A stretch of 64,000 bases of DNA from Ailurus styani (lineage: Eukaryota; Chordata; Mammalia; Carnivora; Ailuridae), in NCBI GenBank assembly GCA_002007465.1, contig LNAC01000733.1, positions 39,010 to 103,009 on the forward strand, given 5' to 3'. The position numbers were made by a program, and so were the translations under genes. The notes beneath the pieces were generated by a model, which was not told where the DNA came from, made no database searches, and saw only the letters and a list, made by a program, of their open reading frames with translations. Every line of letters begins with the position of its first letter. Within the stretch, counting starts at the first letter, position 1. Shown here piece by piece: positions 1-10,630 of this stretch.

Positions 1-1320
1 CTTTCTAGTAAACCACCTCTGTGACCTTGGGTTAGAAGGAACTATTTCTAAGACGTCAAAAGCATAATACATAAAAGAACACATTGGGAAACTGGGCTTT
101 ATCAAAACAGAAGACTTCTGCTCTTCCAAAGATACCAAGAAAAGAATGAACAGACTGGTAGACAATATCTGCAAATCATTAATTTGATGAAGGAATTGTA
201 TCAAGAATATATAAAGAACTCTCAAAATTCAATACTAAAAGAAACCCAACTTGTGAAAAATGGGCAAATTGTTTGAATGCACACTTTACCACACATACAC
301 AAAAAATGATGGCAACGTCATTCCTCACTAGGAAAAGGCAAATTAAAACCACCTAATGGTATCACTACACACTTACTGAACAGGCTAACATTAAAAATAC
401 AGACCCAACCAAGTGCTGGCAAGCACGGGAGGGAACTGGGCTCTCCTTCACTGCTGGTGGGAGTGGGGGTTGGTACAACCACTGTGGAAAACAATCTGAC
501 CATTTCTTAAAATGTCAAACATATGTCTACCACATGAACCAGACATTCTGCTCCCTCGTATTTCCTTAAAAGAAACAAAAGCATAGGTCCATTTTGTTCA
601 TTTGTATAAAATGTTCATAACACCTCTATTTGAAATGGTCCCAACTGCAAATACCCTGAGTGTACATCAACAGGTGAATGGATAAACAGTGTGTGGCAGA
701 TGACTGAACTACTCAGCAATTTTTTAAAATGTGCTGTTGGGGCATCTGGCTGGCTCAGTTGGTTAAGGGTCCAACTCTTGGTTTCGGCTCAGGTCATGAT
801 CTCAGGGTCCTGGGATGGAGCCCCACCTAGAGTTCCACGGTCAGCAGGGAGTCTGCTTGGGGATTCTCCCTCAGACTCTCCCTCTGCCCCTCCCCTCACT
901 CATGATCTCTCTCAAATAAAGAAAAAAAGAAAAATTCAAAAATATTATTTAAAAATGAGCTATTGATACAAGAACACCACAGATGAACCACAAAAAAAAA
1001 TTCTGCACAAATAAATAAAACAAAAAAGAATGCATACTGTATGATTCCACTTATACAAAATTGTAGAGAAAGCAAACATCTATAATGACAAAAAGAACCA
1101 TGGTTTCCTGGCAGTGGTGGGGGGAAGGGCAAGAGCTACTGTATACTAAGAAGCACAAGCAAACTTTCGGGGGGTATGGGTTTATTCATTATTTTGATCA
1201 TGGAGACGACTTCATGGTGTATATATGTATGTTAAAACTTATCAAACTGTACTCTTTTTAAGTAAGTTCCATTCACCGCATGTCAGGTACACCTCACGAA
1301 AGCTGGTAAAAATAAGTAAA
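1..1320 (+). mobile_element. L1 LINE 3' end (ORF2 remnant and 3'UTR), split by a SINE
   Basis: Diverged L1 sequence carries recognisable stretches: the nucleotides around aacttctgctcttcc-like, gaatatataaagaactctca, ctgctggtgggagtg, gtggaaaacaatctg and ccatcaacaggtgaatgga. The element is interrupted at 739-940 by a CAN-SINE and resumes with tgtatgattccacttata through a 3'UTR ending near 1320. Stops and indels throughout show it is dead. It continues left of the window. Confidence 0.85.
739..940 (+). mobile_element. CAN-SINE inside the L1
   Basis: The head reads ggggcatctggctggctcag, the body tcaggtcatgatctcagggt, then a CT-rich domain and caaataaagaaaa tail. Diverged target-site copies ttaaaatgtgct (before) and ttaaaaatgagct (after) flank it. 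Older subtype with 'tccaactcttgg'. Confidence 0.93.
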
Positions 1321-1404
1321 ATTAAAAGAAATGCCTTTTGTAATAAGGCATTCTAAATGTAATACCAAACATAATAATGTAATACCAAATGTAATTGGTT
1401 CTAA

Positions 1405-1575
1405 ATGTAATACCAAAACACTTTATACAAACTATTCCATTTAAACCTCACAATAACACTTTGAAATATGAGATGTTGTTACACCCATTTCCAGGAGAAA
1501 GAAACTGAGGCTCACAGAGAATGAGTAACTTTGTTACTCAGTAACTCCCATAGCTAGAACTTTACAAAGCAAAGG
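1405..1575 (-). repeat. MIR SINE
   Basis: Contains the antisense MIR core: acacccatttccaggagaaagaaactgaggctcacagag-type sequence with an A/T-rich left flank. Confidence 0.75.
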
Positions 1576-2757
1576 CACAAGCTTTTTGATTTCACGTTAA
1601 ATAAATGCCTCCAAAGCACCTGACAATTTTTTAAGGTAATTTAAACAGCTCCCAGGCAAAGATATACATACATCTTTATCCCTGGCAAATACATTTAGAC
1701 TATTTATTTGCTTAGCAAATCTCTTTTCATGGACAGCACATGGGTAAATGTCAGCCCTATCATTTCAGAATCATCACAAATTCTAAAATTAATAGGGTTC
1801 AAATTAAGGTTTCAGTGACTTAAGAGAAATAATCCAGGTTCAGGTGTGTCACACACCCGAGAGTTGCAAGTGAGGCTCACTGGAAAACCAATTCAGCATC
1901 AGCACAGCACACGGTAGAAGACAGGTTAATAGCCTTCTTGTTCCCACCCAAAGAGATCAAACACCTCAGTTTTTCTGCAGGAGCAAATAAACTCATATGC
2001 GTGTGCGCTCACACACATACACACACACCCGGGCAACTGAATTGCTGATCCAGCCACTCTGTGGATGTTTCAAATTTCTAGGTGGTACCCTAAAAGTACA
2101 CTAACTAGAAAAATCATAAATGTTGATCACTGCTCTCTCTCTTTACATATGGGCATTACTTCCTATAAGATAGGACTGGCCAGCAAGAGCTCAAGCAGGT
2201 GTAATACCAGTTGGAATTCACTATCCTCTGCTGGTCCACACTTAAACTTGGAAGTCTCTAGGAGGAGACCACAGGACATTTGACAAAGGAGCTTTGAAAA
2301 TGGAACCATGTTCCTTTCCCTGGCTCAACTCCACCCAGGCTTTCAAAGCTCCTCTAGAAAGAAGAGCCTTCCACCATCCCTTGCAAATGCTTTCCAAACT
2401 ACCAAGTCCGTGACTGTGTTTCATTTGGAGGAAGAAGACACACACCTCAACTTTGTTCTCCTTCACCCACCACCAAGGTCAGGTTGTTCAAGTCTCCCGC
2501 CCCCACACTTCAGCTTTTTATTTCTAGTCCTTCAGCAGCTACCTATGCAAAACTCAGCGATGAACCACAGAAAAGCTACCTGCTTCTAGCAACTCTGTGG
2601 AAAATCTTTTTCCCCCCATTTCATGCTCATCGTATCTTTCTCCTGAAACAAAGTTCTCTATTGTTTTCCCTTCCGAATCTGGGACCCCATCACTCACACC
2701 AAGCAGGGAAGAAACAGGACCACACGACCCCAGTGGAAATGCCACTGCCTTCAGGCT
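1576..2757. other. Unique intronic sequence
   Basis: No recognised repeat or exon. A short CA-rich patch lies at 2009-2030. Overlapping open frames at 2065-2918 on both strands have no recognisable product and are bounded by no splice signals of note. Confidence 0.5.
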
Positions 2758-2773
2758 CTCCTCACCCTCTTTA

Positions 2774-2973
2774 TTTTTTTTTTTTAAGATTTTATTTATT
2801 TATTTCACAGAGGGAGAGAGATCACAAGGAGGCAGAGAGGCAGGCAGAGAGAGAGAGGGGGAAGCAGGCTCCCTGCCGAGCAGGGAGCCCGATGCGGGCC
2901 TCAATCCCAGGACCCTGAGATCATGACCTGAGCCAAAAGCAGAGGCTTTAACCCACTGAGCCACCCAGGCGCC
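2774..2973 (-). mobile_element. CAN-SINE, young, 16-bp target-site duplication
   Basis: T-run and aagattttatttatttattt at the left, tgagccacccaggcgcc at the right. Flanked by perfect direct repeats ctcctcaccctcttta at 2758-2773 and 2974-2989. The '...gaggctttaacccactgagcc' head places it in the younger subgroup. Confidence 0.97.
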
Positions 2974-3075
2974 CTCCTCACCCTCTTTAAACTGGTTACA
3001 GTTCTCATCTGCTTCCAGACATTCCCGAAAACCTAAGCACTGGTGGCATACGGCATTAGAAGTGAAACTGTTTAG

Positions 3076-3077
<2 letters not shown>

Positions 3078-3122
<45 letters not shown>
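3078..3122. repeat. (CA)n microsatellite
   Basis: About 22 uninterrupted CA units, then cgtgcgc. Likely length-polymorphic. Confidence 0.97.
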
Positions 3123-3128
<6 letters not shown>

Positions 3129-4120
3129 GTCTTCTCGCAATCAATTAATCCTTTCTAGCAGCTTTCTGAGCATCTCCTCAAGAACATTATCTCCAGTGTG
3201 CTATTCTGAGACCACCATCTGGGCCACAATATTTCAGGCATCCGAGCCACACCTAGAAAAACACAAAACCTTTTTCCTCCTGCCCCATTGCCACCCCTCC
3301 TGATTCTTTTTACCAGTGATTTCATTTTCCTGATCTGGGACAAAAGATTCTGATTTCCTTAGATACCACTGACATCCAGATGAGACACTGACCCGTACCT
3401 TTTTAAACCCCAAATCGTTGGCTTTTTTTGGAGGAGTTTAAGTGTGTGGCTTGAAAGAACAAAGAGGAACTTTCTTCTCAGGGGTAAGGAGAATCTTCTC
3501 CTAGCTGCCCAGAGAACCCTTCAAAGGTGACTCTCTCCCTACTCTGCCTCAAAGACTCAGAGAGGGGCGGCAGGAGAAGCCCGCTCTGCGGAGTAGGATG
3601 GCTCACAGGCTCATTTAAGGAACAGAAATTCTTTACTCTCGGGTCAGCGAAACAACCCTTCCTTCCCTCGAAAAAGGATGTGCAACCGGCTCATTTGTCA
3701 GATATTTTGCAGAGCTGACCTTGCCAACAGCACAGGGACTTGAACTTCGAGCCAAGGAGATAAGAAGCCGAATATTAACACCTCGTGTCATCTGTTCCTT
3801 TCCCTTCTTAAACGCCAAGATTATGAAAAGCCCATGAAGATGGCATTGGAGAAAAAGAACGTAGGGTCCAAGGGAGGTCAACGGAATCTCTCGAGCTAGA
3901 GGCTTTTAGCATCCAGGAATGGCCAGGCCAATGCAAAATGAGTATTTTCACAGTCCTTCCGAGCAGTGGAGATGGAGGGCACCGTTACAGGGGGAACAGA
4001 GACCTCTCCCAGCCCAGCTGTGGCCCACTAACACTAAAAGACAGACTCAACAGCCCTAGAGCAAACTGTAGTTTGATAAGAGCTAGAGTCAGGTTTCTCT
4101 CTTTTTTTTTTTTTCTTTCT
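3123..4120. other. Unique intronic sequence
   Basis: Nothing recognisable apart from a T-run at about 4102-4114. Short open frames at 3155-3343, 3527-3718 and 3633-3881 overlap on opposite strands and look like chance. Confidence 0.5.
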
Positions 4121-4124
4121 GAAT

Positions 4125-4262
4125 CAGTGGTTCTCATCTTTGGCTGCAGGCAGCTACTGAATAATACAGTGGCCTGGGCTCCACCTAGCAAGATTCAAGT
4201 GGGACACAGTGCAATGAAGGCTCTGTGTTTTATTATGCAGAAGCTCCCCGGAGAGCAAATTA
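4125..4262. mobile_element. MER5-like hAT nonautonomous DNA element
   Basis: Starts cagtggttctcatctttggct, the MER5 terminal sequence, passes through gcctgggctccacc and ends near agaagctccccgg. Diverged and immobile. Confidence 0.75.
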
Positions 4263-4580
4263 AGTAGGCGTAGGCATCATCATATAGACGCCCTTTTCAA
4301 TCACCACCAGAGCAGAAGCTTTTTGACCACTCCACAATCCTGTTTCTTGTTTATAAAATAGAGGATAATCCTATGGAGTCGCTTACACAGAGATCTGTCT
4401 ATACAGTAAACAACATGACCATTCACTGGGGACAGAGGAGGAGGAAGAGAGACAGGAACAATTACGGAAGGAAACGTATTAAAACTGTATCACTGGATTG
4501 TACTCTGGTGGGTAAATGCCGATTATTGGCCAAAATAAGCTGTCCAGAGAGTAACTTCAAGACCTTCAGGCTGGAGCCAT

Positions 4581-4585
<5 letters not shown>

Positions 4586-4634
<49 letters not shown>

Positions 4635-4660
4635 CACGCACGTGCGTGTGCATGCGCGCG
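4586..4660. repeat. (CA)n microsatellite with alternating purine-pyrimidine tail
   Basis: About 23 CA units to 4632, then ggcacgcacgtgcgtgtgc and catgcgcgcg. The tail contains the palindrome cacgcacgtgcgtg. Candidate Z-DNA-forming tract. Confidence 0.95.
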
Positions 4661-4994
4661 TTCTATTTCAAATTATTTTGACACTTCTCTCTTCCTGAAA
4701 GTACACTCTTATAAAGAACGACCACACAGGCAGTGATGAGGAAGCGGAACGATCTTCCCCAGTCTTTATGACTTAAGGTTACAAACCTCACTTACCTGGC
4801 ATTTTCCATAAATCTAAAAGTAGTCATTCAGGGGAGGGAAAAAGAACTAAATAAAACATAAAGGTAAATTAACCGAAATAAAAGAAGATAAAACATTGTG
4901 CCCTATGATTGACCCATGAAAACGCAAATACCTTCTAGTTCTCATCTTTTAGAAAGTACTCGCAAGACCCAATTTGTTAGCGTGTGCTGTTTAT

Positions 4995-5172
4995 TACAGC
5001 CACGTGTGGCCCTTGAGCACTTGAAATGTGGCTAGGGTCATAGGCAGAAATATTTTGGATACAGTAGGTTACATAAAATGTATTAATACAAAATTAATTT
5101 CATTTTTTATGTGGTTATACAACATTGAAAATTACCTATGTGGATCTCTGATCTCTACTGGACCACGCTGCA
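4995..5172. mobile_element. Ancient interspersed repeat of the 'cacgtgtggc...gcacttgaaatgtggc' family
   Basis: Matches a common mammalian element with cttgagcacttgaaatgtgg, an AT-rich middle (ttacataaaatgtatta) and tggaccacgctgc at the end. It recurs in fragments near 30185, 32180, 40800 and 49900. Probably a DNA-transposon derivative; exact family name not assigned. Confidence 0.6.
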
Positions 5173-5603
5173 TTAGACCAGGCTTGCTCTTTGCGCTTGA
5201 GCTCTTGAGCTCTTCTAAGCCTTGCCTGCCCCCTAGTGTCAGAACTCAGGCAATACAGGCAAACCATTTTTCAAAACCATCTGTTTTAAGTACAATTCAT
5301 TTTAGCCTGCAAATAGTAGCTTACGTACACAGATTTATTATCTGCAGTTTTCACCAATAATAAATTGCACTTGAGTCTCACCAAAACCTCCTGTAGTAGA
5401 AATTACATGCCCCACTCAACTGTTACCTTGGAAAGAAAGAGGTTTCTCACAGAAAATTAGGGGTAAAACAGTCAGTCCAATCAAAGTTATCTGCAGTGTT
5501 CCTATAAAATTTCAGCCATTATAGGGGCCAGAAACATGAGCCCAAACTTGGATGCAACAACTACTCTTCAATTTATCTTAAGTTAAAAACAACACAAGGC
5601 ACG
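5173..5603. other. Unique intronic sequence
   Basis: No repeat, exon or RNA recognised. Confidence 0.5.
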
Positions 5604-6130
5604 TGTAGGGGCCAAGAGCTGGCCACCCCAAGACGGGCCACTCTCCCATAAAGGTTATTTTGAGTTAAAAGCAATCAAGACCCAGAAGATTCAGGGAAAG
5701 CTCTTTACCTCCCCTGAGGTAAAAAGAAGAGTTTTGATAGAAGATGTGCTCAAGGAAGAGAGCTATCACCAGAGGTAACTACATTATCGTATGAACAGGG
5801 TCTGGTGCACAGGAAGAACAGCAAAGCCTATTCCATGAAAGTCCTCTATGTCCCACTATTCCTAAGTGGCCCAGAAAACACCTGTTTACTGAACATGTAC
5901 TGTTTTGTTCTTCCTGAGGATTGCTTTTAAGACCCAGACCCCTAGCCCCTTCTCAATGACATATATACCTCATTCTTTCAGATTGTTTTTGTAATTTCCA
6001 CGTCTGTATGGCTTCTCCACTCACAGCCTATTAAATTTGATTTTTCTCCTGTTTATCTGTCTCATATCAGTTTAACTCTTAGACCAGCTAGAAGGACCTT
6101 GAAGGGACAGGATATTCTAACTCCCTAACA
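5604..6130 (+). mobile_element. Solo LTR of an old endogenous retrovirus (ERVL-type suspected)
   Basis: A 527-bp unit starts tgtaggggccaag and ends aactccctaaca, giving TG...CA termini. Near the 3' end are a polyadenylation-like attaaa (about 6028), ctgtctcatatcagtttaac and agaccagctagaaggacc, typical of the 3' part of ERVL-related LTRs. No internal viral genes or second LTR are present, so it is a recombined solo LTR. Target-site copies are only 4 bp and uncertain. Confidence 0.65.
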
Positions 6131-6814
6131 CACCAAAGCGCACAATCCCAACATTCAAATATTCATCATCATTTATAATACAGAAAACAGGAAACCGAGG
6201 TTACCATAAATTTCAGCAGTACAGAGATCCACAAAATAGAACACATTCCAAAGAAGGCAAGTTTCAATAAAGAAGGCTAACGTGTTCTGAGTATTAACTA
6301 CGTCAACACAATTCTTAGCACTTTCCAGACATGAACATAGGCACGGTTCAGATACCTGCAGGGGCGGTTCCAGAGCACGGCAAGGAGGTCAGCATCACAA
6401 TCCAGACAGTGGATTTTGTTCTCCAGGGCATGTAAAAATCATGTGATCTATTGAGTGCGAGCTACTGTTATGTGGGAAAGACAATGTCCATATTTTAACT
6501 TACAAATACTTTTACAAAAAATGCTAACGATCATCCGAACTCGCAGTGAGCCCCCCTCACTGACTGATCGCAGATCCCCTAACAAATACAGCCATGGGGA
6601 AGTTTGAACTATTTCGAGAATTACCAAAATGGGACTCAGGGACATGAAGTGAGCCAATGCTATTGCATAAATGGTGCCAGTACGCTTGCTTGAGGCAAGG
6701 TTGCCACAAGCCTTCCGTTTGTTAAAAACAAAACAAAACAAAATACCCAGTCCCCTGAAGCACAATAAAACAAAGCAGAATCCAACGGGGTGTTTCTGTG
6801 ATGGACACGTACTT
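6131..6814. other. Unique intronic sequence
   Basis: No confident feature. A minus-strand open frame at 6448-6948 (166 aa) has no recognisable domain and overlaps MIR-like sequence at its start. Confidence 0.45.
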
Positions 6815-6905
6815 ACAAAAGTAAAAGAACCCTTTCTATCTTTTACTGTCCCCACTTTACAGAACAAGAGACTGAGTCCCAACCTGGCTTCATAGCCAGC
6901 CCAAG
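6815..6905 (-). repeat. MIR-like fragment
   Basis: tgtccccactttacagaac, aagagactgagtccca and the following text resemble the antisense MIR core. Short and diverged. Confidence 0.45.
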
Positions 6906-7384
6906 AAGAAAAGGAGAACCAAGCACACATGCAGCTCCTACATCTCACTGTGCCATAAACAATAAAATCCCCTGCATCTGACCAGGCACATCATGTCTCT
7001 CGCCAGCACCCCGCCAGCTGCAACTGGCTAACTCATTAGCTGGCAAGTAGGGGGAAATCTCAGACTTGTCACAGTTCTTGTCACCCGCCCAGCTTCTGAC
7101 ACCTCCAGGTCACTCGGTCCCCAGCTTGCCGAAGCCTTATTTGTTAGAAATTCCTTTTCCCCTTCTTGCCTGGGGTTGAGTCGAAACATCAGTCTTCATA
7201 AAGCAATGCTCTTCATTACAGTCTGCCTTTTGGAACAATGAAAAACAAGCGTTTTTCTCTTGTACACGATACAGCTTCGACCTCTCCTAGCATTGATCTA
7301 TCTCCCTGCACCTACCCACAGCCCTCAATGGTTCTCAAAGATGTACGTTTCTAGACTCCCTCTCCTTCTGGATGATTCTAAACA

Positions 7385-7612
7385 CATAAATAGCTACTAT
7401 TTATGTAATCTTTACCATGCCAATCCATCCTCCCACTTTGTCTAATTCAGTCATCCTAATAACCTCATACGGGAAACAGGTAGATCATTCCATTTTCACA
7501 GATGATGATGCAGGTTCAGAGAGGTTAAGTGGCCTAGACAACGTCGCACAGCCAGGTGTGCAGAATCAGGACTATATTTGACTCCAGAGCCCAAACACTT
7601 GGTTCCCTTTAC
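7385..7612 (-). repeat. MIR SINE
   Basis: Nearly complete antisense MIR: ctactatttatgtaatc, ccattttcacagatgatga, gttcagagaggttaagtggc and cacagccaggtgtg are all present in order. Confidence 0.85.
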
Positions 7613-8979
7613 TTCTTCATTCCCAGGTGTGCTCCAACTTTTCAGGTTCTGTGTGCACCTGGACAGAGTATACTACATAGGAGGTTTTACACTGAAACAG
7701 AGGATATTAAATAGTAGCTAAGCAGCACAGCATTTGCTGCAACTTACACACCCCCAACCAGGTCCTACATAAAGCTCCCTTGGGGAAAGAGAACCACTGA
7801 AATGAATTTGCAAACCAGCAGCACCTAAGTTCCTATCTCTCCATTACATCAGGAGATGAGCTCTGGTTCTGTCTTCAAAGGGGAAATTGTTAATTTTTTG
7901 AAGTGTCCAATTATTCCTAGGACTAAATCTCAAGGACGTGGGGTGCTTACTGTCCCAAACTCACCATGTCTACACCAGATGAAATTTTTGCAAAGATCTG
8001 CACAGGATTAATTCCACAGGATTCTCAAGTTTCTGAAACAGCCAGAGTCCTTCCGCTGCGTTACATTTGCTGCCCTCTTGCGGGGAAACAGTGCTACTTA
8101 CAGCAAAAAACAAAACAAAACAAAACAGAAAAGAACCAAAGGACAAATCGCTAGCTAAAGAAATAACAGCATTAGCTCTGGTTTCCTTTTAAAAGACACT
8201 GACCTATCAACTGGACCCTTCATCTTTTCTATAGCTTGAGGCTACAAAAGTCCATATGGTCTCACACTCAATCATTACCTCAAGTTTAAAAAAAAACACA
8301 GGTGGTCTTTTTGTTTTATAATTCCTTAAAAATAGCACTTCTGGACTCTTACGGAAGCTTATGAAAGACATTTGCCTTAAAGAAAGACTCCCACCAACTA
8401 TCCTATGAAAATTTGGTGGGGTTTTATAAGGTTTGGTTTTTTAATGCATGAACTAAAATGAAAACTTCAAGCCACACCTAGTACCTCATCTTTCAAAATT
8501 AAGGATGAGTCCCACCTTCCTCTTCTTTAGCTTGGCAAGCCCTTGTGAAATCTCTCCTTGTTGATAGGCAACCATCAACAAGCCGCTCTCCTAATCTGAG
8601 CCATTAAAAGCATCCAATACACATCTAACTAGGGTTTCCTGGGGCCCCAATTCCCTTAATTGGCCAGCATGAGCCACAAAGCCCTTGGGATAGTGATAGG
8701 ACACCTTCTGGACACGGATGCAAAGCTTTCTGCAGTTAACCCTCAGCAGCTTGCTCCGGAGCTGCGTTGGGTACCCCCACAGTGGAGTAAAACCTGCCCA
8801 GTTTCTTAGTATCGTGGTAGAGAGCCTTCCCCACTCCCATCGATTCTGACCCTGAGTTTTCCAACAGCTGAGCTCTATGCTAGGAAGAAAACCACATGAC
8901 CACTGCAAAGATCATGGACTTCCTTCCCCTGAAGGTCATTAATGAACAATTATAGCAGTCCTCAGCCCTCTCCGCATCA
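7613..8979. other. Unique intronic sequence with a (CAAAA)n patch
   Basis: A (caaaa)n run lies at about 8104-8130. No exon is recognised; the minus-strand 105-aa open frame at 8591-8908 has no known domain and no supporting signals. Confidence 0.5.
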
Positions 8980-9035
8980 CACACACCCACCCACACCCAC
9001 ACCCACACCACCACCACAACCACCACCACCACCAG
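8980..9035. repeat. (CCCACA)n / (CCA)n simple repeat
   Basis: cacacccacccacacccac followed by accaccaccacaaccaccacc. C-rich strand is plus. It sits about 200 bases from the CpG island. Confidence 0.95.
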
Positions 9036-9239
9036 AACCCCCCCCTCTCCGAGAGCCTCACTAAAACGGCAGGGACGCAGGAAAGGAGGGAAGGAATGAA
9101 GAAAGGCATGGTCCAAGCGCTCCAGTGTCCTCAGTCTACAACAACCTTTAGCCAATCATCGGGTAAACAATCAACAGAGCCCACAGAAAAGTAGATAAGG
9201 AATACAACAGCTCAAGTAAAAACAAGCAATCCACCAGCA

Positions 9240-9735
9240 CATGAAGAGCGTCACCGGCCGGAAAGAGACACAAGCCCACACAACGGACACGTTTTCATCA
9301 CCAGCGCGGCAGAAAGTGAAAACGCACTAGCACCCAGAGTGGACGAGGGTTCGGGGGAATGGGCGTCAACGCGCTAGGATTGCTGGCGGAGGTATAGGGA
9401 GGTTCGAGAGTTTGGAAGGGCCCTCGGGCACGATTCACACGTGAAGCGCTGCACCAGAAGCTGCAATACACTCACCAGAGCCCCGGGTCTCCTCGCGTCC
9501 CTGTGCCCGCCGCTGGAACGGCCGCCCGCTGCGCTCACGGGCGTAGGCTCCGGCCAACGGCGCGCAGCGCCCGAGACGCGCGCACACCCGCGGCGCATGA
9601 ACACCCAGCTGACCCCTCTGCGCTCATTTCCCGCTGCAGCCGGCTGGAACGGCAGCGCCTCCGGCACAACCTTGGAAGCCACAGGCTGAAAATGATAGCA
9701 CTTCCGTCCGCGGCAGGTTCCAGAAAGACTACAGT
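9240..9735. promoter_or_regulatory. Intronic CpG island, orphan promoter candidate
   Basis: A compact GC- and CpG-dense island lies in the intron downstream of the TAFA4 signal-peptide exon. By direct count 9481-9600 holds more than 20 CpGs in 120 bases. No known repeat is recognised in it. On the minus strand CTG/GTGAGTG (exon end 9476, donor 9475-9471) is a near-perfect splice donor, so the island could hold a minus-strand first exon. Open frames of 123 aa (minus 9374-9745), 119 aa (plus 9503-9862) and 82 aa (plus 9441-9689) run through it but look like GC-driven chance frames. It could be an alternative TAFA4 promoter, a lncRNA promoter or an orphan island. Confidence 0.7.
9476..9720 (-). 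ncRNA. Candidate minus-strand first exon of an alternative or noncoding transcript
   Basis: The segment is bounded at its 3' end by the consensus donor CTG/GTGAGT and lies wholly in the CpG island; the 5' limit is a guess. An ATG at 9745-9743 would reach the donor in phase 0, whereas the TAFA4 signal-peptide exon ends in phase 1, so this ATG would not extend into the TAFA4 frame if spliced to the next exon. A noncoding transcript or an unrelated 5' leader is therefore more likely. Hypothesis only. Confidence 0.25.
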
Positions 9736-10167
9736 ACCAGAGCATCCCGCGGATGTATTTGCCCCCGACCTCCAGGGCTCAGGGGCAAGAAACAGACCTC
9801 CGTTTGCTGGGCCATTGTTGTGTTTGGTCTGTTGGTTACAGCAATTAGGCTACTCTCGCTAGTCCACGTGCGTGTGCTTTAACTCAAGATCTCGCTACTA
9901 GGAGTTCACCTGAAGTCGAAACATACATTTTTGTATAAGTATGGTAACAAGTGTCCAGAAAAATTGGGAGTGATCAGATCACGTATGGCACCTCCTTACT
10001 ATAGAGGACTATGCAGTGTTACAGAGAGGGATAGATCTGTAAGCACTAGGCTGAAAAGATTTATAAACAATCGTTAAATGGGGAAAAAAATCAAAACGGG
10101 GGCATAGTGATAGATAAGTGTATACACACATACTAGTGTAAGCATTCTTTTTTTCTGGAAGGATAGC

Positions 10168-10630
10168 TGTGATGATTAATTTTATGGGTCAGCTTGACTG
10201 GGCCATGGGGTGCCTAGATATTTGATTAAACATTATTTCTAGGTGTGTCTGTAAAGGTGTTTCTGGAAGTGATGAGCATTTAAATTGGTGGACTGAGTGA
10301 AGTAGGGGGCCCTCCCATTGTGGCTGAACCTCATCCAATCCCTTGAGTACTTGAAGGGCACAAAAAGGTAAGGAGAAAGCTGACTTGGTTCTCTGTGGGA
10401 GTGTTGAGCTGGGACATCAGACCGCTGGTGCCCCCACTGTTGCTGGGGCTCAGCCCTTCAGACCTGGACTAGAGAACACACAGGCTCTCTGGTGATCAGA
10501 CCTTCAAACCACACCACTGACTTTCCCGGGGCCCCAGCTTGAAGACCGCAGATCATGAGACTTCTCAGCCTACACAGCTGTGTGAACCAATCCTTCGTAA
10601 TAAATCTTTTTATATCACATATATCCTACA
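10168..10630 (+). mobile_element. MLT2-type (ERVL) solo LTR, 3' end missing
   Basis: Begins tgtgatgattaattttatg and continues gtcagcttgactgggccatg, ctaggtgtgtctgtaaaggtg, cctcatccaatcccttgag and ccttcgtaataaatcttttta, all MLT2B landmarks. The usual terminal segment (ctctggagaaccctgac type) is lost. No retroviral coding sequence. Confidence 0.85.

Noticed and set aside
3078..3122. Regular short repeats as a CRISPR-like array
   Set aside because: They are pure dinucleotide microsatellites without spacers, in a mammalian genome.
9374..9862. Open frames of 123, 119 and 82 aa in the 9.4-9.9 kb island as genes
   Set aside because: GC-rich, CpG-dense DNA lacks stops in several frames at once; the peptides are Arg/Ala/Pro-rich with no known domain, and the minus frame runs through a good splice donor.
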